Assembly: GCF_014651055.1 (NCBI RefSeq)
Contig: NZ_BMWD01000006.1
Span: 257,792 to 321,791 of the forward strand
Source: Streptomyces fructofermentans
GTDB taxonomy: Bacteria > Actinomycetota > Actinomycetes > Streptomycetales > Streptomycetaceae
DNA: 64,000 nt
Direction: 5' to 3'
A model generated the notes under the pieces. It did not search any database. It was not told the DNA's origin and was given only the letters and a program-made list of their open reading frames with translations. A program made the translations under genes and the position numbers. The stretch's first letter is position 1. Every line of letters begins with the position of its first letter. Positions 16,565-25,921 of the stretch are shown here, in pieces.

Positions 16565-19395
16565 TGGGCGCGGAAGTTCGCGACGCGGCGGGCCGGGGGC
16601 GCCGCGGGACCCCCTCGTCGACCTCCGGGCGGCAGGCCACCGGGAGACGGGCCGCCACGAGCGGTGGCCGGCCGGACGTGCCAGACGTGACAGACGTGCA
16701 CGCGGCCGCCGGGAGTCCGCTCGGTGCCTCGCATCCCCGTCAGGAGGGGCCGGCGGATCTGCGACTGGTGCCGCCGGCCCTGGTGGCGTGGGCCGTCGCG
16801 GCCTGGGCGTTGGCCGCCCCCGCCGAGTGGGTCGTCGCCGTGACGACCGGGTGCGTGGTCGTGGCCGGTGGACTGCTGGCCGCCGGTCGACGCGGTACCG
16901 CCGCCGGTGCGGACCCCGATGCCGCCCCCGCCACCACCGCGTCCGCCAGGCCTGTCACCATGCCCTCGGGTCCGGCCACCACCATGTCCGCCGGGCCCGT
17001 CACCATGCCCTCGGAACCCGCCACCACGACCTTGGGGTCCACGCCCACGACCTCGGGGTCCACGCCCACGACCTCGGGGTTGGCCGCCGGTCGACGGGGC
17101 GGGCGGCGCGCGTGGCCCCCGAGGATGTGGTGGTGGCACGGGTGGCCGCGCGGAGCCGTCGCCGCCGCGCTGCTCTGCGCCGCCGCGGCGGCCGCCTCGG
17201 CGGGACTGCACGGGGCCGACCTGCGCCGAGGCCCCGTCCCGGAGCTGGCGCGGCGGTACGAGGTGGTGACCGCCGAGGCCGAGGTGACCTCGGACCCACG
17301 TCTCACCCGGCCCCGGATCAGCGGTGCCCGCGCCGCCCCGCCCGCGGTGCTGGTCGACGCCGAGGTCCGGAGAGTCGACAAGCCGGACGGCACGACGGAG
17401 GTGACCCGTACCCCGGTCCTGCTGATCGTGGACGCGAGTGGGTGGGCCGCCCGTGAGCGGGCCGCCTCGCCATGGCTCTCCCTCCTCCCCACCACACGGC
17501 TGCGGGTGACCGCCAGGGTCGTCCCCGCACTCGGGGGCGGCGAGCGGGTCGCGGCGGTCCTGAGGGTGCGCGGCTCCGGACCGCCGAGAGTGGTGGGGAG
17601 GCCGTCGGGCACACAGAGGTTCGCGGGGGAGCTGAGGGCGGGGCTGAGGGCGGCGACCGACGGGCTCGAGCCGGACGCGCGGGCCCTGCTGCCCGGACTG
17701 GTGGTGGGGGACACCTCACGGATCACGCCGGAGCTGGACGAGGCGTTCAAGGCCACGGACCTCACGCATTTGCTCGCCGTGAGTGGCGCGAACCTCACGA
17801 TTCTCATGGCGCTGCTGATCGGCCCGCCCGGCCGTGCCCAGCGGATCGAGCGGCGAGGCCTCGCACCCGGGCTGGGCATCCCGCTGAGAGCGACCGCGGT
17901 GTGCGGCGGGGTGCTCACACTCGGCTTCGTGATCGTGTGCAGGCCCGACCCGAGCGTGCTGCGGGCCGCGGCCTGCGGAGCCGTCGCGCTGCTGGCCATC
18001 GCCACCGGCCGCCGAAGGTCGCTGATCCCGGCGCTGGCCACGGCGGTGCTCGTGCTGGTGCTGTACGACCCGTGGTTGGCGCGGAGCTACGGCTTCCTGC
18101 TCTCGGTCGTGGCGACGGGCGCGCTGCTCACGCTGGCGCCGAGGTGGAGCGCCGCGCTCCGCCGCAGGGGGATGGCCCCGCGGGTGGCCGAGGCGCTGGC
18201 CGCCGCCGCTGCCGCCCAGGTCGTGTGCGCACCCGTCGTCGCCGTGCTGTCGGCGCGGGTCAGCCTGGTGGCGGTGCCGTGCAATCTGCTGGTCGAGTTC
18301 GCGGTCGCCCCGGCGACGGTGCTCGGATTCGCCGCGCTGGGCACGGCTCCGTGGGCGATGCCGGTGGCCGAGGCGCTCTCGTGGTGCGCGGGTTGGCCTG
18401 CCGGCTGGATCGCCGACATCGCCCGCGCGGGGTCGGCCCTGCCGGGCGCGGGGGTGGACTGGCCGGGCAGTTGGACGGGTGCGCTGCTGCTCGCGTGCAC
18501 GACGGTCGTCCTGCTGCTCGTCGGCCGGAGACTTCTCGGGCATCCGTGGCTGGTCGGCGCCTGCGCCGTGCTGCTCCTGCTCGTACTGGTGCAGCCGCCA
18601 CCCCTCACCCGGGTGATCACGGGGTGGCCGCCGCCCGGCTGGAGATACGCGATGTGCGACGTCGGTCAGGGGGACGCGACGGTTCTGCACGCCGGCGACG
18701 GCGCGGGTGTCGTGGTCGACGCGGGACCGGATCCGGTGCTGGTCGACCGGTGCCTGCGGACGCTCGGCATCACCAGGATTCCGCTCGTCGTGCTGACCCA
18801 CTTCCACGCGGACCACGTCGCGGGGCTGCCGGGTGTCCTGCGCGGCAGGTCGGTGGGGGCGATCGAGACGACGGGACTCCAGGAGCCGGTGGAGCAGGCG
18901 GAGTTCGTGCGCAGACAGGCGGCGGCGCGACGTATTCCGGTGACCCGGGCGGTGGCGGGGGAACGGCGGCGCGTGGGGGCGCTCGACTGGCAGGTGCTGT
19001 GGCCGCCGCCCGTGGTTCCGGGTACCGGGGGCCCCAACGACGCGAGTGTCGTCCTGCTCGTGCGGTCGGCCGGTCCGACCCTGCTGATGCTCGGGGACCT
19101 CGAACCACCGGCCCAGCGAGCACTGCTGGAGTCGCCGGCGGGGGCCGCCGTGCGGTCCGTAGACGTGCTGAAGGTCGCCCACCACGGTTCGGCCTACCAG
19201 GACCCGGACCTGATGCGCAGGGTGGCGCCGCGTCTGGCCGTCGTCTCCGCAGGGGCCGACAACCCGTACGGACACCCCGCGCCCGCCACCGTGGCGGCGC
19301 TGCGAGCCGGGGGTGCCGAGGTGCTGCGTACGGACCGGGGAGGGGCCGTCGCCGTGGCCGGGGGAGGTGATCGCCTGCTGGTGGCGCGAGACTGA
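16561..19395 (+). CDS. comEC: ComEC/Rec2 family membrane channel with metallo-beta-lactamase domain
   Basis: ComEC forms the inner-membrane channel for single-stranded DNA. The 944-residue protein begins with a low-complexity region (about 1-60). An N-terminal set of helices follows, and between residues 115 and 180 there is a Thr/Ser/Pro repeat region with units such as TMPSGPATT and GSTPTTS. The competence domain has the hallmark THLLAVSGANLTILMALL (about 401-418) and many helices to about 690. The C-terminal metallo-beta-lactamase domain has THFHADHVAG (about 746) and HHGSAYQDPDL, so its metal site looks intact. Streptomyces is not known to be naturally competent, so the present role is unclear. 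Confidence 0.9.
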   Translation: MMGAEVRDAAGRGRRGTPSSTSGRQATGRRAATSGGRPDVPDVTDVHAAAGSPLGASHPRQEGPADLRLVPPALVAWAVAAWALAAPAEWVVAVTTGCVVVAGGLLAAGRRGTAAGADPDAAPATTASARPVTMPSGPATTMSAGPVTMPSEPATTTLGSTPTTSGSTPTTSGLAAGRRGGRRAWPPRMWWWHGWPRGAVAAALLCAAAAAASAGLHGADLRRGPVPELARRYEVVTAEAEVTSDPRLTRPRISGARAAPPAVLVDAEVRRVDKPDGTTEVTRTPVLLIVDASGWAARERAASPWLSLLPTTRLRVTARVVPALGGGERVAAVLRVRGSGPPRVVGRPSGTQRFAGELRAGLRAATDGLEPDARALLPGLVVGDTSRITPELDEAFKATDLTHLLAVSGANLTILMALLIGPPGRAQRIERRGLAPGLGIPLRATAVCGGVLTLGFVIVCRPDPSVLRAAACGAVALLAIATGRRRSLIPALATAVLVLVLYDPWLARSYGFLLSVVATGALLTLAPRWSAALRRRGMAPRVAEALAAAAAAQVVCAPVVAVLSARVSLVAVPCNLLVEFAVAPATVLGFAALGTAPWAMPVAEALSWCAGWPAGWIADIARAGSALPGAGVDWPGSWTGALLLACTTVVLLLVGRRLLGHPWLVGACAVLLLLVLVQPPPLTRVITGWPPPGWRYAMCDVGQGDATVLHAGDGAGVVVDAGPDPVLVDRCLRTLGITRIPLVVLTHFHADHVAGLPGVLRGRSVGAIETTGLQEPVEQAEFVRRQAAARRIPVTRAVAGERRRVGALDWQVLWPPPVVPGTGGPNDASVVLLVRSAGPTLLMLGDLEPPAQRALLESPAGAAVRSVDVLKVAHHGSAYQDPDLMRRVAPRLAVVSAGADNPYGHPAPATVAALRAGGAEVLRTDRGGAVAVAGGGDRLLVARD

Positions 19396-19399
19396 GGGC

Positions 19400-20227
19400 A
19401 TGAAACCCGCACAGGCTGACGCCTACCTCCGCCGGATCGGCGCCGCCCACCCCGCGTGGCCCACCGTCGACGTACTCCGCGAGCTTCAGTTGAGGCACCT
19501 GCTGACCGTGCCGTTCGAGAACCTGTCGATCCACCTCGGCGAGGAGATCGTGCTGCAGGAGAAGCGGCTCGTGGAGAAGGTGGTGGGCGCCCGGAGGGGC
19601 GGCTTCTGCTACGAACTGAACGGCGCGTTCGGGGCGTTGCTCAGTGCGCTGGGCTTCGGGGTGACACTGCTGGCGGGACGGGTGTACGGGGAGAAGAACC
19701 GGCTCGGCATCCCGTACGACCATCTCGCGCTGCGGGTGCGGACGGTGGACGGGGGCGATCTGCTGGCCGATGTGGGGTTCGGCGCTCACAGCCACTATCC
19801 GCTGGCCCTGGAGGAGCGGGGCGAGCAGGCGGACCCGGGCGGGACCTTCCGGGTGATCGTCGCCGGAGCGGACCCGGCGGGGGTGCAGGGGAGCGCGGGC
19901 CAGTTCGGGGACCTGGAGGTGGTCAAGGACGGCAAGTCGCAGTACCGCCTGGAGACGCGGCCGCGGGTGCTCGGCGACTTCACCGCGGGGGCGTGGTGGC
20001 ACAGCACCTCGCCCGCGTCCCACTTCACCCGGTCGCTGGTGTGCTCTCGGGTCACCGAGGACGGCGGGCGCGTAACCCTCAGCGGGCGCACGCTCACGGT
20101 GACGGGCCCCGACGGCCGCAAGGAGACGTCCGAACTGGTGGCGGACGAGGACGTGCTGACGGCGTACAAGGAGCGGTTCGGGATCGTGCTGAAGAGCGTC
20201 CCGGTTGTCCGGAAAGGGGACTCCTGA
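19400..20227 (+). CDS. arylamine N-acetyltransferase
   Basis: NAT transfers acetyl (or acyl) groups from CoA to arylamines, hydrazines or amide-forming substrates. The 275-residue protein has the Cys-His-Asp triad in its usual setting: RGGFCYELN (Cys about residue 70), YDHLALRV (His about 108) and LLADVGFG (Asp about 124). The N-terminal segment VPFENLSIHLGEEI is also typical. The start ATG is 4 bases after the comEC stop. NATs in actinomycetes can act in xenobiotic detoxification or in closing polyketide ansa rings; no polyketide genes are here, so a general role is more likely. Confidence 0.93.
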   Translation: MKPAQADAYLRRIGAAHPAWPTVDVLRELQLRHLLTVPFENLSIHLGEEIVLQEKRLVEKVVGARRGGFCYELNGAFGALLSALGFGVTLLAGRVYGEKNRLGIPYDHLALRVRTVDGGDLLADVGFGAHSHYPLALEERGEQADPGGTFRVIVAGADPAGVQGSAGQFGDLEVVKDGKSQYRLETRPRVLGDFTAGAWWHSTSPASHFTRSLVCSRVTEDGGRVTLSGRTLTVTGPDGRKETSELVADEDVLTAYKERFGIVLKSVPVVRKGDS

Positions 20228-20399
20228 CGGAAAGACATAAACGGAGTGGGCAATCCGGTCTACCCGTGCGTAGTCCCATCACATGTGCTGGATTCCCGCG
20301 ATGTGGTCACGCGTTGCTTCGAAGGTCGCAACAGTGGTCGGATACCGCCTCGACAACAGGTGATTTCACGTCGTTCGGCAGCGCGAGGGTGGGTCGCAG

Positions 20400-21281
20400 A
20401 TGGTCGGCAACTGGCGGGGAAACCGTACGAACCGCGGGCAGCGGGAGGGACACCTCACCACGGTGACCGTGCCGGCCGGCGCCGGAGTGCTCGGGGGCCG
20501 GGTGCTGGACCCGGCCGACCAGCCCTTACGCCACGCGGAGTTCACGGTCGCGGACGCCTCGGGGCGCGAACTGGTCGGCGGCGGGCTGGACCCCTTCGGG
20601 TCCTTCATGGTGACCGTGCCCGCGGGGGAGTACCAGGTCGAGGTGTCGGCGGACGGGTACGCGCCCTGCCTGATGAACGCCACGGTCACCGAGGGGGAAC
20701 TGGCGCCGCTCGGCGATGTGACGCTGAGCGTCGCACGGCCCCCGGCGCTCCCCGGGCCGGGCGACTGGGAGATCGAGCCGGGGCACTCGTCGATCACCTT
20801 CACCGCCCGGCACATCGGGCTGGCGCGGGTGCGCGGACGGTTCAACACCTTCGCCGGGGTGATCCGGATGGCCGAGCACGCGGAGCGGTCGGCCATGCAC
20901 GTGGTGATCGACGCGTCCTCCGTCGACACCAACATGCGAAGACGCGACGAGCATCTGCGGTCGGCGGACTTCCTGGACGTCGCGCGGTTTCCGACCCTGG
21001 AGTTCTACAGCGAGCGGTTCACGCACCAGGGCGGCAGCCGGTGGTCCGTCACGGGAGACCTCTCGCTGCGCGGGGTGACGCGGACCGTCGGCCTCGACGC
21101 GGAGTACCTGGGGATCGGCAACGGCATGGACGGGGAGGTGCGGGCGGCCTGCCGGGCCACCGCCGAACTGCGCCGCGACGACTTCGCGCTGAACTGGCAG
21201 ACCGTGCTCACGCGGGGCGTCGGCGCGATCGGTCCCCGCATCGCCATCGACCTCGACGTGCAGATCGTGCCCAAGACCTGA
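20400..21281 (+). CDS. YceI-family protein with N-terminal carboxypeptidase-regulatory-like domain; contains a TTA codon
   Basis: The 293-residue protein has a beta-rich N-terminal domain (about 25-115, VLGGRVLDPADQP to GDVTLSV) of the carboxypeptidase-regulatory type. A YceI lipocalin-like domain (about 120-293) follows, starting DWEIEPGHSSITFTARHIG and including RSADFLDVARFPTLEF and GDLSLRGVTRTV. YceI proteins bind isoprenoid or other lipids. No signal peptide or lipobox is present, so it is probably cytosolic. Leu43 is encoded by TTA (20526-20528), the rare codon read by the bldA tRNA, which points to developmental control. The start is uncertain; GTG at 20463 would still include the TTA. 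Confidence 0.85.
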   Translation: MVGNWRGNRTNRGQREGHLTTVTVPAGAGVLGGRVLDPADQPLRHAEFTVADASGRELVGGGLDPFGSFMVTVPAGEYQVEVSADGYAPCLMNATVTEGELAPLGDVTLSVARPPALPGPGDWEIEPGHSSITFTARHIGLARVRGRFNTFAGVIRMAEHAERSAMHVVIDASSVDTNMRRRDEHLRSADFLDVARFPTLEFYSERFTHQGGSRWSVTGDLSLRGVTRTVGLDAEYLGIGNGMDGEVRAACRATAELRRDDFALNWQTVLTRGVGAIGPRIAIDLDVQIVPKT

Positions 21282-21344
21282 CCCGGTGTCCCGAGGGCCA
21301 GGACCCCCGCGCGGGGCTCCGGACGCGTAGCGGAAGATGTCCGG

Positions 21345-21590
21345 GTGAGCGATGTGAGACATGTGCTGGTGCTGCCCGACCGCGATGCCGCCGAGGAGGC
21401 GGCCGAGGCGCTCGGGGAGCGGTTCGCACTCGACGAGGAGCCGCAGCTCGTCCGGGACGCCCTCGCCGGTGAGGACGACGCGGAGGACGCCCAGTGGCTG
21501 CTGGTCCTGAGGGACGAGCCCGGACGGCTGGACGCCCGGGAGCTGGACTCGTTCGCCGGGGAGTGGGACGGCTGGCGGGAGGAGCCGTAG
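21345..21590 (+). CDS. 81-aa acidic hypothetical protein
   Basis: The small protein begins VSDVRHVLVLPDRDAAEEAAEAL with GTG and is rich in Asp and Glu (about a third of residues). It ends WDGWREEP and has no Cys, membrane segment or known motif. The pattern (a beta strand, then helix AAEEAAEALGERF, then acidic linker, then WLLVLRDE strand) suggests a small alpha/beta fold of the ribonuclease-E-inhibitor-like type, but I cannot support that further. It sits 42 bases before holA on the same strand. Confidence 0.6.
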   Translation: MSDVRHVLVLPDRDAAEEAAEALGERFALDEEPQLVRDALAGEDDAEDAQWLLVLRDEPGRLDARELDSFAGEWDGWREEP

Positions 21591-21632
21591 CCGTCGGCCC
21601 GTTGTCGGTGCCGCGTGGGATGCTTGACCGCG

Positions 21633-22619
21633 ATGGCCAGGAACCCCGCTCAGGACAACCCGCTCGCTCCCGTCACGATCGCCGTGGGGCAGGAGGATCT
21701 GCTGCTCGACCGCGCCGTGCAGGAGGTCGTCGCCGCCGCGCGGGCCGCCGACCCCGACACGGACGTACGGGACCTCACGTCCGACCAGTTGCAGCCGGGC
21801 ACGCTCGCCGAGCTGACGAGCCCGTCGCTCTTCGCGGAGCGCAAGGTCGTCGTCGTGCGCGGCGCGCAGGACCTGTCCGCCGACACGATCAAGGACGTGA
21901 AGGGGTACCTGGGCGCTCCCGCCGAGGAGATCACGCTCGTGCTGCTGCACGCGGGGGCGGCCAAGGGCAAGGGACTGCTCGACGCCGCGCGCAAGGCGGG
22001 CGCTCGCGAGATCGCCTGCCCGAAGATGACCAAGCCGGCGGACCGGCTGGCCTTCGTCCGCGGCGAGTTCCGCGGGCTGGGCCGGGCGGCGACGCCCGAG
22101 GCGTGCCAGGCGCTCGTCGACTCCATCGGCAGTGACCTGCGGGAGCTCGCCTCGGCGGTGACGCAGCTCGTCGCGGACATCGAGGGGACGATCGACGAGG
22201 CGGTTGTCGGGACGTACTACACCGGGCGGGCCGAGGCCTCCAGCTTCACGGTCGCGGACCGGGCCGTCGAGGGCCGGGCGGCCGAGGCGCTGGAGGCGCT
22301 GCGCTGGTCCCTGTCGACGGGGGTCGCGCCGGTGCTGATCACCAGCGCGCTCGCCCAGGGAGTGCGGGCCATCGGCAAGCTCTCCTCCGCCCGTGGCGGC
22401 CGGCCGGCCGACCTGGCCCGGGAGCTGGGCATGCCGCCCTGGAAGATCGACCGGGTGCGCCAGCAGATGCGGGGCTGGACGCCCGACGGGGTCGCGGTCG
22501 CGCTGACGGCGGTCGCGGAGGCCGACGCCGGGGTCAAGGGCGGCGGGGACGACCCCGAGTACGCCCTGGAGAAGGCGGTCGTCGCGGTGGCCCGAGCGGC
22601 CCGTTCCCGCCGGGGATAG
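21633..22619 (+). CDS. holA: DNA polymerase III subunit delta
   Basis: The delta subunit of the clamp loader opens the sliding clamp. The 328-residue protein has the N-terminal part PVTIAVGQEDLLLDRAV, the segment LTSPSLFAERKVVVVRGA, the helical middle CQALVDSIGSDLRELASAV, and the C-terminal collar region PWKIDRVRQQMRGW, all typical of HolA. It lacks a functional P-loop, as expected. The start is the ATG at 21633 (MARNPAQDNP); an in-frame GTG at 21615 is possible. It converges on rpsT across a long repeat-rich spacer, a gene pair often seen together in bacteria. Confidence 0.94.
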   Translation: MARNPAQDNPLAPVTIAVGQEDLLLDRAVQEVVAAARAADPDTDVRDLTSDQLQPGTLAELTSPSLFAERKVVVVRGAQDLSADTIKDVKGYLGAPAEEITLVLLHAGAAKGKGLLDAARKAGAREIACPKMTKPADRLAFVRGEFRGLGRAATPEACQALVDSIGSDLRELASAVTQLVADIEGTIDEAVVGTYYTGRAEASSFTVADRAVEGRAAEALEALRWSLSTGVAPVLITSALAQGVRAIGKLSSARGGRPADLARELGMPPWKIDRVRQQMRGWTPDGVAVALTAVAEADAGVKGGGDDPEYALEKAVVAVARAARSRRG

Positions 22620-22969
22620 CGCACCCGCCTCCACGGCCCCGCCACCGGACGCGCCGGCCTCGGCCCTGCTCCTCGCCGACCTCGCCGACCTCGCCCGCCC
22701 GGACCTCGCCCGCCCCGCGCCTTGGCCCGGCCTGTCCTGCCGCGCCGGCCGTGACCCCGCCCCGCGCCCGAGCGATCGCGCCCCGACATGCCTCGCCGCG
22801 TCCCAGCCTGAGCCCCCGCCCCGATGGCACCCCGCGCCCGGCGGGCCTTGCCGGGCGCCGCGCCCAGACCCGGCCCCACCCGTCGACTCGCGCCCAGCGC
22901 ACCCTGCCCGTGCCGCCCGGCGCCACTCCGCCCAGCCGTGCCCCCGCCCCGCGCCCGGCCGCCGGCCCT

Positions 22970-23082
22970 CGCCACCCCAGGACGCGCCGGACCACCCCAG
23001 GACGCGCCGGACCACCCCGGGACGCGCCAGGCCGTACCGGACCACCCCGGGACGCCCCGGACCACCCCGGGACGCCCCGGAA
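22970..23082. repeat. 20-bp tandem repeat between holA and rpsT
   Basis: A unit of the form GGACCACCCCRGGACGCSCC (20 bases) is repeated about five times in tandem, with one 10-base half unit (AGGCCGTACC) inserted between the third and fourth copies. Flanking sequence from 22620 is also low-complexity C-rich and contains no gene. On the minus strand the repeat would encode a Pro/Gly/Trp/Val pattern, but no start or homology supports it. Confidence 0.85.
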
Positions 23083-23102
23083 CCATCGCCCGGCATGCCG
23101 AA

Positions 23103-23145
23103 GGCCCCGGCCGCTCGTCCTCGGAAAGGACGGGTGGCCGGGGCC
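23103..23145. terminator. strong 18-bp hairpin between holA and rpsT
   Basis: The arms GGCCCCGGCCGCTCGTCC (23103-23120) and GGACGGGTGGCCGGGGCC (23128-23145) pair fully, with two G-U pairs, around a 7-base loop. It can act on both strands for these convergent genes. A smaller stem (GGGTGAC/GTCACCC, 23264-23289) lies right after the rpsT stop. Confidence 0.75.
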
Positions 23146-23298
23146 CCGGTTCAAGCGATTGACCCGTACCCGCGTGGCGAACGCAGGCCGTGTACGAGTC
23201 GGGATGCCGGTCGGGAGCGGAGAGAGAGGGCCCGCTCAGGTCCTTCCGGCGTTCGAATCAAGTGGGTGACCGGCGGAGCCGAGTCACCCGGCAGAGGT

Positions 23299-23565
23299 TC
23301 AGGCCTGGAGGGCCGCGACCTTCGAAGCAAGCGCCGACTTCTTGTTGGCGGCCTGGTTCTTGTGGATGACGCCCTTCGAGACGGCCTTGTCGAGCTTGCG
23401 CGAAGCCTCGCGCGCCGCGACGGTGGCCTTCTCGACGTCACCCGCGGCAGCAGCCTCGCGGGCCTTGCGGATCGCAGTCTTCAGGGAGGACTTGACGGCC
23501 TTGTTGCGCAGCCGAGCCTTCTCGTTGGTCTTGATCCGCTTGATCTGGGACTTGATGTTCGCCAC
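23299..23565 (-). CDS. rpsT: 30S ribosomal protein S20
   Basis: S20 binds 16S rRNA early in 30S assembly. The 88-residue basic protein starts [18 protein letters not shown] (GTG start) and ends [13 protein letters not shown], matching the family over its whole length with the helical [14 protein letters not shown] centre. AAAGG lies 7 bases before the GTG. The predicted promoter is about 100 bases upstream, leaving an untranslated leader of roughly 95 bases that could hold autoregulation, as S20 genes do elsewhere. Confidence 0.98.
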   Translation of the reverse strand: MANIKSQIKRIKTNEKARLRNKAVKSSLKTAIRKAREAAAAGDVEKATVAAREASRKLDKAVSKGVIHKNQAANKKSALASKVAALQA

Positions 23566-23667
23566 GAATGAGCCTTTTCAGGTTCAGGCGCACGAGGACT
23601 GGCCCCGCACGCCGTTTGATTTCTTGGGGTGTGCCTCCTGCTGAGAGGGCATGAGACACAGCCGCCC

Positions 23668-23697
23668 ACACTACCAGCGGTACCCCGACCGGCCCAA
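23668..23697 (-). promoter_or_regulatory. probable rpsT promoter
   Basis: Read on the minus strand: TTGGGC (23697-23692), 18 bases, then TAGTGT (23673-23668). It gives a start near 23660 and a leader of about 95 bases that contains GGAGG well before the real ribosome-binding site. Confidence 0.5.
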
Positions 23698-23786
23698 ACC
23701 GGTCGCACGCCCCCACCCATGGGACGATGGAACCTACGTATCGATCCGACCCGAGGCGACAGGCGCCTCAAGAGACAGGACCCTGC

Positions 23787-25655
<1,869 letters not shown>

Positions 25656-25690
25656 CCGCCCCGCCGTCCGGTGGTCGGCCCCGCAATCCC

Positions 25691-25720
25691 GGGCCCGTCG
25701 CGCACTCGCGCGGCGGGCCC
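25691..25720 (+). terminator. terminator after lepA
   Basis: GGGCCCG (25691-25697) pairs with CGGGCCC (25714-25720), and an inner GCGC/GCGC pair extends the stem. It lies 35 bases after the stop. Confidence 0.7.
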
Positions 25721-25793
25721 TCGGCGTCCCCGCGCGGCCGCGGACCCGTCGAATTCCGCCCGCGCTCTGTAGGAAGTGACAGGCCGCGGCCTC

Positions 25794-25855
25794 TTACGCA
25801 CCGGCCGGTCGGCCTCTACTCTGATCACCACTCGATGGTTACTCGCGAGTTAAAC
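25794..25855 (+). promoter_or_regulatory. promoter and palindromic operator of the acyl-CoA synthetase gene
   Basis: The -35-like TTACGC (25794-25799) and -10-like TACTCT (25817-25822) are 17 bases apart. The perfect 10-base palindrome ACTCGCGAGT (25841-25850) lies about 12 bases past the expected start of transcription, where a bound repressor would block elongation. The size and symmetry suit a TetR-type dimer. The regulator is not encoded nearby. Confidence 0.6.
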
Positions 25856-25921
25856 AAGCAGTGCACCGAGCCGACCACAATGAGCCAGCCACACGCAATG
25901 TCGCGGGCCCCGGAGGATGTC

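Noticed and set aside
20526..23096. 856-residue minus-strand frame over YceI, holA and the repeat spacer
   Set aside because: It runs opposite to three supported genes; its composition mirrors their codon third positions and it has no domain.
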